A stretch of DNA of 64,000 bases from Azolla caroliniana (lineage: Eukaryota; Polypodiophyta): the NCBI GenBank assembly GCA_043228905.1, contig JBHGNT010000011.1, positions 12,772,001 through 12,836,000 of the forward strand. The letters are read 5' to 3'. The position numbers and the translations under genes are program-made. This document shows, one piece after another, positions 55,587 to 64,000 of this stretch. Position 1 is the first letter of the stretch. Each line of letters starts with the position of its first letter. The notes beneath the pieces were generated by a model. That model was not told the DNA's origin. It did no database searches and saw only the letters and a program-made list of their open reading frames with translations.

Positions 55587-55834
55587 TGTCGCATTGTTAC
55601 GTGCGTGGGTGGAGAACGAGGCGGGACCACCGGGGTCTTGGACCGAGAAATAGCTGAGAAGGAGGAGAACGGAAAGGCAATGGACGCACTTGCACACGCG
55701 CAGACACGGGGACACACAGGAATCACAGTCCAACAACACAGCAAAATGAGATGACTAGAAGTCCGAGTATATGAAGACGTATGTATATAAATATATATAT
55801 ATATATCATGACGGTTACAACTAATAGGTCGGCA
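55587..55834 (-). repeat. Element L 5' LTR, truncated
   Basis: Matches the 3' LTR and the M LTR up to GGTCGGCAA at 55834, then changes abruptly into the Penelope-like region. Stem-loop at 55625-55637. Confidence 0.85.
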
Positions 55835-56143
55835 ATCTTACTAGGACCAAATGGTCGAAACAAGGAGTGCGTAGGGATAGGCACACGACGATTAGAGGGT
55901 GCTTAAGCTAAACAAGAGAAAGTAGGCAACATACACTAATGAGAGAGAGAGAGAGATGTTTTTAATTCAAAGAGGGTGGTGGTCTTAGTCAAACTAGTTT
56001 CGCTCAATAGTGGAGCTCTTTAGTGCAAAGACCATTACAACAAGAGAATGTGATTTATAAAGGGGTGGGAAGGAAGAGGGAGTGAGAGAAAAGGAGTGGG
56101 GAGGATTTGATTTGTGTAGTAGATGAGAGAGAATAGAATGTGG

Positions 56144-56182
<39 letters not shown>

Positions 56183-56283
56183 GTGTGTAGGAAAGTGATA
56201 GGGAATGAGAGAGGGGGAATTAGTATAATGATGATGGTGAGGGGGGAGTTCTTAATGTGATGAAAAAGGAGGATTTAGGATAA
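55835..56283 (-). other. Penelope-like 3' tail, non-coding
   Basis: Purine-rich on the plus strand with (GA)n at about 55940-55955 and 56150-56180. No open frame of interest. At 55842-55857 it repeats 16 bases found in ORF1 (59144-59159). Confidence 0.5.
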
Positions 56284-56455
56284 TATTAAGTGGGGGATGT
56301 GGGTGAATTATTTGAAAACTTAGTGTTAAGTGGGGGATTTGGGCGGATTGTTTGAAACTTTAGTCTTAAGTGGGGGATTTGGGTGGATTGTTTGAAAACT
56401 TAGGTTTAAGTGGGGGATTTTGGTGGATTTTTTGAAGGATTTTTTGAAAACTTAG
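56284..56455 (-). repeat. 40-bp tandem repeat at the end of the Penelope-like RT frame
   Basis: Four units (three of exactly 40 bp and one of 52 bp with a 12-bp internal repeat). The element-strand unit is of the type CTAAGTTTTCAAACAATCC...CCCCCACTTAA. The first unit overlaps the end of the RT reading frame. Confidence 0.9.
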
Positions 56456-57848
56456 TCTTAACTAGGAGGGCATGTAAGGACTTAGATTTTGTCCAACATA
56501 CGAAAGGTCATGAGATGCTTGTAAGCTCGGGATCTAACATTAAGTCATTATAGAGATTTTTTAGAAAACTATGAATGCCTAGTTTTGGGGTATGTTTGGT
56601 GTATCTAAGTTTAAAGATTATGGGGTTAAGGGAAGTAATAGTTTTGGGTTGATATAGGAGTGTTTTTCTAAGACTAAAAGGTATTTTCTTATAGCTTTTT
56701 AGTATAAAGGACGGAGGGTAACCATGGTTAACTAGTCTATTGAAAAAGAGTTTTTTCATTTGGTAGAAACCTAATGGGGTGCTTTCTCTAATGAGATATC
56801 TCTTCACTTCATTAGTGATAAAGTGTTGTTTCGTATGGGAAGGATGATCCGATGAAAAAGGCAAGTATTGGTATGAATTGAGAGGTTTTTGAAAACAATT
56901 GAATAAGAAAGATGAATTTTCGAGGTTGATCCATATGTCTAAAAATGGTAGCCGAAAGGGGGAAGTTTGAATGGTAAGCTTGATGGAGTTATTTGTGTGT
57001 AAAGGGTAAAAGTCGAGATATTCTAAAAGTTGAGATTTGGTGCCTGTCCAGACCCCAAATGCATCATCAATATAGCGGGTGAAGTAGAAGAGATGGGGGG
57101 GCGATGGTTGTAAGTTGTATCTGAAAAGTGGCTGACTCTCTTATAGGTGGTAGAATTCGAGAGGTGTTCTATGGCTTTGGTGTAGTATGTGTCTTTATCT
57201 AGAACACATACTCCCATATTTTTATCGACTGGGAGGATGATAATGTGTTTGTTGTGTTGGAGGCTTTTAAAGGCTCTAGAGAGGTGGTATGGGATTCTAG
57301 TGTTTATGGGCTTAGTGTTGTGTGCTATTTGGTTAAGGATGTGTTGGTGTTTTTCTATTATGGAGACTAGGGGTGGATATTCTGTGGGTGGCATCCAACT
57401 AGGGTTAGGTAGTTTGAAGGGGTTGAGAGGAAGTGAAGGTGTATTTCTAAAAAAATGTTTTAGCTTGAGGGATCTAGAGAGGTGGGTGAATTCTTTTAGG
57501 ATATTGTTGGGTGAGGGAGGTGGGGATGGTAGGATATACTTAAGGCCTAGGTTTAGCAATTGTGTTTCATTTTTAGTGATGTTATGTTTAGAGAGGTTAT
57601 GGATTTTACTATGAATTACTTGTGTACTAGTAAGAGGTTTCCAAAAGTTGGTTCTAGGTTTTTTATTTCGGGATTTGGTGTGTGAAAGGAAGGGAAATAG
57701 TTTCTGTTTTCCCCCAAACCACAAATATGTGTCTTGGGTGGAGGGGGATCTATTAAGTAGGTAGAATAAACGTTTGCTAGGGTGTACGGCATGTCTAAAC
57801 CGTTTGTTAACGCGTTTAGCACGCCTAGCTAACCGTTTTTTGGTCTAC
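56420..57848 (-). pseudogene. Penelope-like reverse transcriptase with internal deletion
   Basis: Opens after a double TAG at about 57849 with a very basic start (KKRLARRAKRVNKRFRHA). N-terminal Penelope motifs follow: NETQLLNLGLKYILPSP, PSWMPPTEYPPL and ILPVDKNMGVCVLDKD. After DTTYN it jumps directly to HLFYFTRYIDDAFGVWTG, with the catalytic YIDD at 57063-57074. Fingers and the first catalytic aspartate, roughly 200-250 residues, are therefore missing. The thumb is well kept: LPFLDIWINL, YQYLPFSSDHPSHTKQHF, VKRYLIRES, NRLVNHGYPPSFIL. A shift near 56508 separates the last motif (CWTKSKSLHALLVKTKF). No GIY-YIG domain follows. Confidence 0.75.
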
Positions 57849-57863
57849 TAGGTTGTGGGTCTC

Positions 57864-59450
57864 CTAGTGGTTTTGGGGGAGGACAAGGTTTTGATGTATT
57901 TTTGTAGTGTTTATAGCTTTTATGTGAGGGAGTGTTAGAAGAAAAGTTGGGGGTTTTTGTGTTAGGAAGAAAGGGGGTGCGAGAATAAACGTTGGGGGTT
58001 TTTGTATTAGGGAGAAAGGGGGGGGGTTAGTGTAATATGGAGGATGTGTAGGGGGGAGATGAGTTGAATATGGAGGATGTGTTGGGGGGGAATGATAAGT
58101 ATAATGAGAGTGATGTGGGCTAATTAAAGGGGTATGAGTAGGGTAAGGATTTGAAAAAAGGTGGGGAAGGGCATTATGAAAATTAGATGATAATGGGGGA
58201 GGTGTAGAGTGATAAATGGAAGAAAATTGTGGGGGGTTTGAATGGAATTCTTCAACATTAAGGGGGTGGGTAGAGTAAGAATTAGACAAAAAGGGGGAGG
58301 GGGTATCCATGTAATATTTAGAAAGTAAAAAGGGGGTAGGAGGAGGAGGATGGGGGAACGAGTGAGAGAAAGAGGGAGGGGGGGAGGAGGAGGAGGAGGA
58401 GGAGGGAGCTGTTTGTACAGAGAGGTTGCGTGGGGGGAGAGAGGAGTGGGGAAGATTAGGGTTACGTAGGTGGGAGACATTGTTTTCTTCATAATACATG
58501 TGTGGGGTTGGGAGGAGAGGGGGCATGTATCCATGCCGGCTGCCTTGTGCAGTCCCGTGCATCATGCCATGGAGGGGGGGTTTTAGATCTATAGGCCGGC
58601 TGTCATACACAGTCCGGAGCCTTACATTGGAGGGGGAGAACGGGTATGTATGATGGTTTCCGTTTCCATTTCCATAGATATGGTCGTTACCGGGTCGAAG
58701 ATGGAGTGGCGGCCATGCTTGTAATTGTGAATGGTACTGGTCGCGTTGGCGTTCGTTGTGAGTGGGTGGCTGGTTCCTGTCGAATGTCAGTATTGAAGTA
58801 TGTGGATCCAACATATATGGTGGATGGTGTCCGGTGTTGATTGTGGTATAGGGATGTGAGGGAAGTTTATTTTGGTTAATAAATGTGACCCTCGGGCCAT
58901 TAAGGTTAAAAGGGGGGACAAAGTTCTTACTCACTTCATTTGTGGATATATTGCAGGTAAATCGGGGGAGAGAGTGATGATTGGTTGGTCGGAGAGGCTT
59001 TTGTTGCAAGGGTTTAGGGTTAGGTTTATGGTTGGTGTTATTTTTAGGGTTAGGCTTATGGTTGGTGTTATTTTTAGGGTTATTGTTAGGGTTAGTAATA
59101 GGGTTGGTTTTAAGCTTATGATTAGTATTAGGATGTATCTTTTTAGGACCAAATGGTCGGACATGCACATCACTGTTATGTTTAGCACTACTAGTGGTAT
59201 CGAGAGTTCTAAAGTGTGATGGACTATTATAATAATCTTCATAGTCATTCTCTTCACTCATCTCTATATCTATTTTTCTAATCTTTAACTTCTTTGACGT
59301 ATCTGCAATACTTGTGTGTGTTTTTTCTAAGAGTTCATTGTTTGTGAGTGATTTTTCTTTATATTTAGTAGCATTTAAATGTATGGCAGTTTCGATTGTG
59401 TGATTCATTGCAAAATCATCACATGCTTGTAAAATTTCTATAGCAAAGCT
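57864..59450 (-). pseudogene. Penelope-like ORF1 (at least 514 aa), 5' end cut
   Basis: The frame is open from the junction at about 59450 (AFAIEILQACDDFAMNHTIE) to the stop at 57864; the first ATG is at 59408. The N-terminal part is helical and charged, with a basic KKLKIRK. The middle has N/P/K repeats (NPNNNPKNNTNHKPNPK). The C-terminal half is S/P/H/Y-rich with repeated HPP, LPPTHPPY and FLLTQKPPTF. I recognise no fold. It ends 15 bases before the RT frame opens, and RT is in the +1 frame. It probably has an RNA-binding or structural role, as assumed for ORF1 of related elements; this is inference. Confidence 0.55.
59010..59110 (-). repeat. Telomere-like CCCTAAA words inside ORF1
   Basis: The plus strand reads GGGTTTAGGGTTAGG at 59012 and has several GGGTTA/GGGTTAGGC words up to 59105. 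They code for the N-P-K repeats of ORF1. Confidence 0.6.
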
Positions 59451-61669
59451 TTAGGCTCTGGCTCTGGCTCTGGCTTTGGCTTTGGCTCTGGCTCTTCCTC
59501 TTCACCAAGTCTATGATGGAGTCGTGGAACTCCTTCTTGGCGATCACGAGCACTTCCCTCAGCGACAACTCCACTTTGTTGTCGAGGATACGTTCCTCCA
59601 GGACCTTTCGCAGGTCTGTGGTCCTTTCGATTTCCATGCTCAACCGGTACCCGACCTTCTTGGCTTTATCCGGTGCACCGGTCGCATTGGCCTCATTCTG
59701 CCTTTGACCGAATCGGGTCTCCTACCATTGCGAGGGCCCGGCCCCTCCGGTTTTACCTACTCGCTTGTCTTCCACCAGAGCCTCGTAGTTCTGGCATGCG
59801 GCTTCAACGAAGCCAATCTTCTCTTCGACCAGGTCACTCCATCCGGTTACCTCCCGGACCCGTTTTTTCGCGCGGTCCGCTTCTTCTTTCCTTAGCCGTG
59901 CGCCGACGAGGCCTTCCAACATTAGCAGCTAGAATCCAGCTTCGTTCGTCTTCCGGGCCTCACCACCTCCGACCCGGATCCCAGCTAGCCCCGAGTAGTA
60001 GACGGTCCAGGGCCCTTCATACCCCCTCGTCTGACATTCAGGTCCAGGGCCCTTCGGGTCTCGCTAGCGTGCACCCGACCGTTCCATAGGTACACCACGT
60101 TGGCTTTCATTGCCTCGGCAAAGTCCCCGCAGTCCTTCCGGACGTGGCTGACCGTGTCGCACCACAAACACCGATTTCCAGCCCAGAGGCCTTCGGTCAC
60201 GAGCCTGTTCGCCGCCGTCCCTCCGTGCCTGTGCAATCTGGAGGTCCTTTACCATCCTAGTCAGCTCCTCTAGAGCTGCTCCTCCGGACGAGCCTTTGAC
60301 CATGCCAGTCGAAGTCGATCCGGTCTCGAGCCAGTCTCGGGTCTCTTCCCTTCGCGTTGGCGGGGTTGGCTCGAGTTTCCTTGCTACTACAGAGCCCACA
60401 CCTGTTGATCCTTTATCGACCCACTCTCGCCGTTTGTCAAAATGACCACAGAATCTCTTCACCACGGCCCAGTCGGCCGTAAGCCCGTCATCAGTCTCCA
60501 GCAGGAGACCCACTTGCTCTCGGTCCCTCGCATCCACCGACTTAACGAACAACAGGACGCGACTTGTGTCTAGTACGGTCCGGTCGAGCGCCGAAAGACG
60601 CGCGAAGCGTTCTTCAAACTCCTGGGGGAGCACCGACGCGTTTCTCCCCTTTTCGGGGGTCTCTACCCATTCCATGAAGTCCCGTTTTGAGAGCCGAAGT
60701 GCGTCATCAAGCCCGTATTTTTCGAGGAGTCTACCTTCAAACTCTTCCCAGGTCCAACTCTCAGCCCGTACCTCGAGCACCTCCGCATGGATGCCCAACA
60801 TCGCCACCCGAGGTAATCCAGTCAGTCACCTTTCTTGCAGAATGTCTCTCATTACCATCTCGGCCCGGTAGGCCTCCAAATAGCTCATGGCGTCCTTCCC
60901 ACCGAACCAGCCTATCGTGCCGATGACCGCTTCAATAGCCCTATCGAGGGCGCATGCGCCTTCGCGCGCTGTCGTGAAGAAAACTGTCCACAAGCGGAAT
61001 CGGTGCACCGGAGCGTAGGAATCGTCTCTTCATGCACAAACGCCTCATGTTGTACAAAAGAGAGAATTAGGGACATGGAAGATCCTAGGTAGGTAGGAAG
61101 TTAATAGGAAACGGCTCCCTTCTTGCCTATAAAAGGAGGGAGACGAGGAGGGGGGAAGGGATCGCGGATATAGGAGGACGAAGTGCTGTCGGTTTGTGGA
61201 AAAAAGGCTTCTCTCTCTCTCCCCCAAGCTCCGTGGCTTCTTTCTGTGCAGGTTTCGGGAGGCTCTCGCTGCTCTGAGGAATGCCCGAGTGCTTCCGGCA
61301 GCACCTCCAACCTACTCCTTTCTTTCTGTGCGTTTACGAACAGGCATCGACATCTGTTCGCCGGCCTGTTCGGTTGTAACCGACTTCGTGCTTCTTGTTG
61401 TTTGTCTTGTTTATATATATTTTTACATACATTCGTGTCTCTCTGTGTCGCTGTCGCACTCGCGTCTTTGTGTCGAAGGGCTGTGTCCCTGTGAATCTAC
61501 GCTCGCACCCAGTAGGTCTCTTCCCTTCTCCTTTTCTCTCTTGCTCTTCGGTACAAGACCCCCGAGCTCCCGCCTCGTTCCACGCATCCGCGAGGAATAC
61601 CTCAACAACGCACTCACTATCCGATCCACATGCGAAGCCATGGCTTCCGCGATATCCGACCCCCCTCAT
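59451..61669 (-). pseudogene. gag: Element M gag, split by solo LTR N1
   Basis: The first codons (61612-61669) carry the same six-G shift after ATGA as L. After N1 the frame continues (GACALDRAIEAVIGTIGWFG, WTWEEFEGRLLEKYGLDDAL, SVDARDREQVGLLLETDDGL). The knuckle CLWCDTVSHVRKDC lies near 60150. The left end has a simple CTCTGG/CTTTGG repeat (SQSQSQ in the protein) at 59453-59495 and then stops at the junction. Confidence 0.87.
60970..61607 (+). repeat. Solo LTR N1
   Basis: 638 bp, start TGTCGTGAAGAAAACTG, end CCTCAACA, A-group type. Flanks are GCGC (60966-60969) and ACGC (61608-61611), a 4-bp duplication with one G-to-A change. M gag continues on the other side. A decayed stem-loop is at 61557-61569. 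Confidence 0.87.
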
Positions 61670-61692
61670 CTTTCTATTCCTCTGCCGCCCGT

Positions 61693-61712
61693 TTCACGTT
61701 GGGGGTTCACCA
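61693..61712 (-). other. Element M primer binding site, damaged
   Basis: The group site with a two-base G insertion and one C/T change (plus strand TTCACGTTGGGGGTTCACCA). Confidence 0.7.
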
Positions 61713-61716
61713 AATA

Positions 61717-62408
61717 TGTTGCGTTGTTACGCGCGTGGGTGGAGAACGAGGCGGGACCACAGGGGTCTTGGACCGAGAAATAGCTGAGAAGGAGGAGAAC
61801 GAAAAGGCAATGGACGCACTTGCACACACGCAGACACGGTAGCACACATGAATCACAATCCAACAACACAGCAAAATGAGACGACTAAAAGTCCGAGTAT
61901 ATGAAGACGTATGTATATAAATATATATATATATATCAAGACGGTTACAACTAATAGGTCGGCAAGACGAACACCGACGCCTGTTCACTCACACATAGAA
62001 GAGCGAGGTGGAGACTCTACCGGAAGCACACGAGCGTTCCATGGAGCAGAGTCAGCCTCCCGAAAACCTGTGCAAAATGGCTATGGATAGTGGCAGAGGA
62101 GAAGGGCTCGGTCCCAACCCGGCAACACTTCGTCCTCTCTAACGCACGATCCCTTTCCATTCATCTCCCTCTCTTTTATAGCCCAAGTAGGGAGGCCGTT
62201 ATCATCCATTACATCACATTAATTCTCTATCCTTTCGGACAGAGATACACCTCGATTCTCTCCCTATTGAATGCGTGCTACCTAGGATTTCACCTCAGCC
62301 GACTTGTACCTACCTACTTACCATACAACGAAAAGTGTGCTCGCGTGTAAGGGCCAATTTACACACGCTAAACTCGGTTTCCGCCTAGGGACGGTTTTCT
62401 TCACGACA
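61717..62408 (-). repeat. Element M 5' LTR
   Basis: 692 bp, same family as the L LTRs (right end GGTTTTCTTCACGACA). TATA-like CTATAAAAG on the element strand near 62172-62180. Stem-loop at 61755-61767. Confidence 0.9.
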
Positions 62409-62430
62409 ATGCAGAATACCGCGACACCGT
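62409..62430 (+). repeat. 22-bp relic of an F-type LTR end
   Basis: GCAGAATACCGCGACA nearly equals the end of the F 5' LTR (GCGGAATACCGCGACA, 20914-20929). M seems to have landed just before the end of another F-type LTR. Confidence 0.5.
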
Positions 62431-63225
62431 TGTCGTGGAGAAAACCGTCCATAAGCGGAATCGGCACACCAAGGCGTGGGAACCGGTTCTTCACGCGCGC
62501 ACGCTCCAAGTTGTACGTAGAAGCGAATTAGGAGGATAATCGGCAGGAACGGGCCCTAACACAAGTGGAGACAAAGACCGCGCGAACAGTCTTTTCGGTC
62601 GCGCGCGCGAGCGAAGGAACTGTACGAGTCGGCGGCGTAACTACGCGGACGCGTGAAGGACGGAGCGGATCCCTGTCCAAAAGGGACAGGGAATAAAGCT
62701 GACATGACGGCCTGCTCGTCGGCCTATATAAGGAGCAGGAAAGAGCTGTTGCAGGGATCTCGCGCAGAGAGGACGAAGTGCTGCCGGACCGTTTCTGGAC
62801 GCTTCGCCCTCTGTTTCCTTCCTTCTTGAGCTCCATAGCTTTTCTGTGCAGGGTTCCGAGGAGGCTCGCGCTGTTTCGAGGAACGCCCGAGTGCTTCCGG
62901 CAGCACCTCCGACCTGCTCCCCCCCTTTGTGCGTCGAAGCGAACAAGTATCGGCATCTGTTCGCCGGCTTGTTCGGTTGTAACCAACCTGAGCCCCATCG
63001 AGGGTTGTAGTCGTGTTAGCCATTTTTGTTAATATACATATTTAGTCGTTCGCATCTGTCTGTGTCGGTGTCTGTTCGCGTTCTCCGTGCTGAAGGGCCG
63101 TGTCCCTGTGTATCCCCGGTCCTGCGTAGCCGGTTCTCTCTCTTTCTCCTCCCTCGCTTGCTCTTTGGTTCGAGGCCCCCGCGGTTCCGCCTCGTTTCCA
63201 CACGCACTTGCGAAATATCTCGACA
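62431..63225 (+). repeat. Element P 5' LTR
   Basis: 795 bp, start TGTCGTGGAGAAAACC, end ATCTCGACA. TATATAAGG lies at about 62725. Stem-loop with two G-U pairs (GGCC...GGTT) at 63174-63186. Confidence 0.9.
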
Positions 63226-63229
63226 TCTT

Positions 63230-63247
63230 TGGTGAACCCGACGTGAA
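63230..63247 (+). other. Element P primer binding site
   Basis: TGGTGAACCCGACGTGAA, the exact group 18-mer, four bases after the LTR. Confidence 0.88.
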
Positions 63248-63269
63248 AGAGGCGGCAGAAGAGCAGAAG

Positions 63270-64000
63270 ATGAGGGGGTCGGATCTTGCAGAGGCCATGG
63301 CTTCGGCCGTAGATCGGATTGTAAACGCGCGCGAGGGCACCGGTGCCCTCGACAGAGCTATTGAGGCGGTCGTCGGCACGATCGGCCGGTTCGATGGGAA
63401 GGATGCCACGAAGTATTTGGCGTCCTACGGTGCAGAGATGCTGATGCGGGACATTCCGGAAGAAAGGCGTCTTGCCGGATTTCCCCGAGTGGCGATGCCG
63501 AGCATCCATGCGGAGGTGCTCAAGGTGCGGGCGGAGAGCCGTACCTGGGAGGAGTTCGAAGGTCGGCTCCTAGAGAAATACGGGCTGGATGACGCGCTCC
63601 GGCTTTCGAAGCGAAGGTTCATGGAATGGGTGGAGTCCCCGGGGAAGGGAAGAAACGCGTCGGCACTCCTCCGGGAGTTCGAGGAAAACTTTGCGCGCCT
63701 TTCGGCGCTCGACCGAACCATCCTGGACACGAGCCGGGTCTTGCTGTTTGTCAAGTCGGTCGACGAGCGGGATCGGGAGCAAGTGGGCCTCTTGCTGGAA
63801 ACCGAAGACGGGCTCACTACCGACTGGGCGGCTGTCAAGAAAGTCTGTGGCTGTTTCGACAAACGGCGAGAATGGGCGGATAACGGGGCAGCCGGGTCGG
63901 GCTCGGTCGCAGCAAGGAAGCTCGAACCAGCGCCACAGGTGCGAAAGGAAGAGACCCGAGAGTGGTTGGAAACCGGTTCGGCTTCGACCGGCGTAGTCAG
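63270..64000 (+). CDS. gag: Element P gag, intact as far as seen, runs off the window
   Basis: ATG at 63270 behind the primer site gives MRGSDLAEAMASAVDRIVNA and then about 243 codons without a stop to the window end. The frame includes KDATKYLASYGAEMLMRDIP, TWEEFEGRLLEKYGLDDALR, FLKS-type helix regions and the KLEPAPQVRKEETREWLETG linker that precedes the zinc knuckle in A. A has three stops and L and M have a shift over the same stretch, so P is the best-kept member of this subfamily here. Its role is capsid formation of the retrotransposon particle. Confidence 0.9.
   Translation, partial: MRGSDLAEAMASAVDRIVNAREGTGALDRAIEAVVGTIGRFDGKDATKYLASYGAEMLMRDIPEERRLAGFPRVAMPSIHAEVLKVRAESRTWEEFEGRLLEKYGLDDALRLSKRRFMEWVESPGKGRNASALLREFEENFARLSALDRTILDTSRVLLFVKSVDERDREQVGLLLETEDGLTTDWAAVKKVCGCFDKRREWADNGAAGSGSVAARKLEPAPQVRKEETREWLETGSASTGVV

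Larger units (their letters stand above)
48335..55834 (-). mobile_element. Element L: Ty3/gypsy of the A group, with solo LTR G2 inside
   Basis: Reading leftwards: truncated 5' LTR (55587-55834), primer site, gag-protease, pol split by G2, purine tract, 3' LTR (48335-49037). It lies next to the end of the F 3' LTR. The 5' LTR is cut at 55834 where the Penelope-like region begins. Confidence 0.88.
55835..59450 (-). mobile_element. Penelope-like element, degenerate, with ORF1 and RT
   Basis: Reading leftwards: an ORF1 (59450-57864), an RT ORF (57848-56420) with Penelope-type ends but an internal deletion, a 40-bp tandem repeat, and a purine-rich tail with (GA)n. No LTR of the Ty type is attached and no GIY-YIG endonuclease sequence is visible. 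ORF1 plus an endonuclease-free RT is the layout of the Athena/Coprina-type Penelope-like elements described from rotifers, fungi and plants. Both borders are breaks against L and M. Confidence 0.72.
59451..62408 (-). mobile_element. Element M: 5' part of a Ty3/gypsy element, close copy of L
   Basis: Reading leftwards: LTR (61717-62408), primer site, gag interrupted by solo LTR N1, then a break at 59451 against the Penelope-like region. Protease and pol are missing. The gag is nearly identical to L over about 1.5 kb. Confidence 0.88.

Noticed and set aside
57189-57614. 141-aa plus-strand frame
   Set aside because: It is the antisense shadow of the Penelope-like RT frame, which has the recognisable motifs.
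59010-59110. Interstitial telomere block
   Set aside because: The words are imperfect and separated, and they lie in an open coding frame. Kept only as a curiosity under ORF1.

Overview
The window looks like a stretch of intergenic DNA from a repeat-rich land plant. The evidence is a Ty1/copia LTR followed by the plant-typical initiator-Met primer site (TGGTATCAGAGC), several plant-style Ty3/gypsy families, and pervasive CGA-to-TGA and TGG-to-TAG decay of the kind left by cytosine methylation. I found no ordinary host gene, rRNA, genuine tRNA gene or CRISPR array. A chromovirus that seems to be self-primed (Tf1/Tcn1-like) and a Penelope-like element fit a seed-free plant such as a moss, lycophyte or fern better than a flowering plant, but the species cannot be fixed from the sequence.

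Layout, left to right: AT-rich DNA without a gene (1-772); Copia-1, minus strand, 3' part only (773-3334); Copia-2, plus strand, LTR plus gag start (3335-3922); chromovirus-1, minus strand (3923-16362), split by gypsy element A (7390-14420); the 3' part of gypsy C (16363-19157); the 5' end of gypsy D, minus strand (19158-20219); a lone LTR E, minus strand (20220-20905); the large non-autonomous element F (20906-48334). F contains complete chromovirus-2 (21157-26823), solo LTR G1 (31364-32064) and element K (32235-48184). K contains solo LTR I-1 (33733-42427), which itself contains the young, nearly intact element H (34336-42270), and a second solo LTR, I-2 (43030-43858). Then come gypsy L, minus strand (48335-55834) with solo LTR G2 inside, a degenerate Penelope-like element (55835-59450), gypsy M, minus strand (59451-62408) with solo LTR N1 inside, and the start of gypsy P (62431 to the window end), whose gag frame is fully open. 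The deepest nest is F > K > I-1 > H.

Two replication systems coexist. The chromovirus family has a C-terminal chromodomain, a gag/pol overlap with a GTTAAAC slip site and a 5-bp target duplication (GAGGC). In place of a tRNA site it has an 11-nt match between the sequence just after the 5' LTR and the predicted mRNA 5' end. The other gypsy families (A, C, D, F, H, L, M, P) share, where the part survives, an 18-nt primer site TGGTGAACCCGACGTGAA. They also have a protease with Asp-His-Gly at the active site, an FLDD reverse transcriptase, and 4-bp target duplications that favour GCGC/GCGT-like sites. Most of their LTRs carry a short stem-loop about 35-60 nt before the LTR end, with compensatory base changes between families.

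The most unusual observations are the covarying LTR stem-loop, tRNA-like A-box/B-box modules lying antisense in three unrelated LTR families, the likely self-priming of the plant chromovirus, a palindrome TAGTACTA present 11 times in one chromovirus, the roughly 80-bp module repeated nine times in element F where pol should be, an extra ORF behind the integrase in K, and a Penelope-like element with an ORF1 and no visible GIY-YIG endonuclease.
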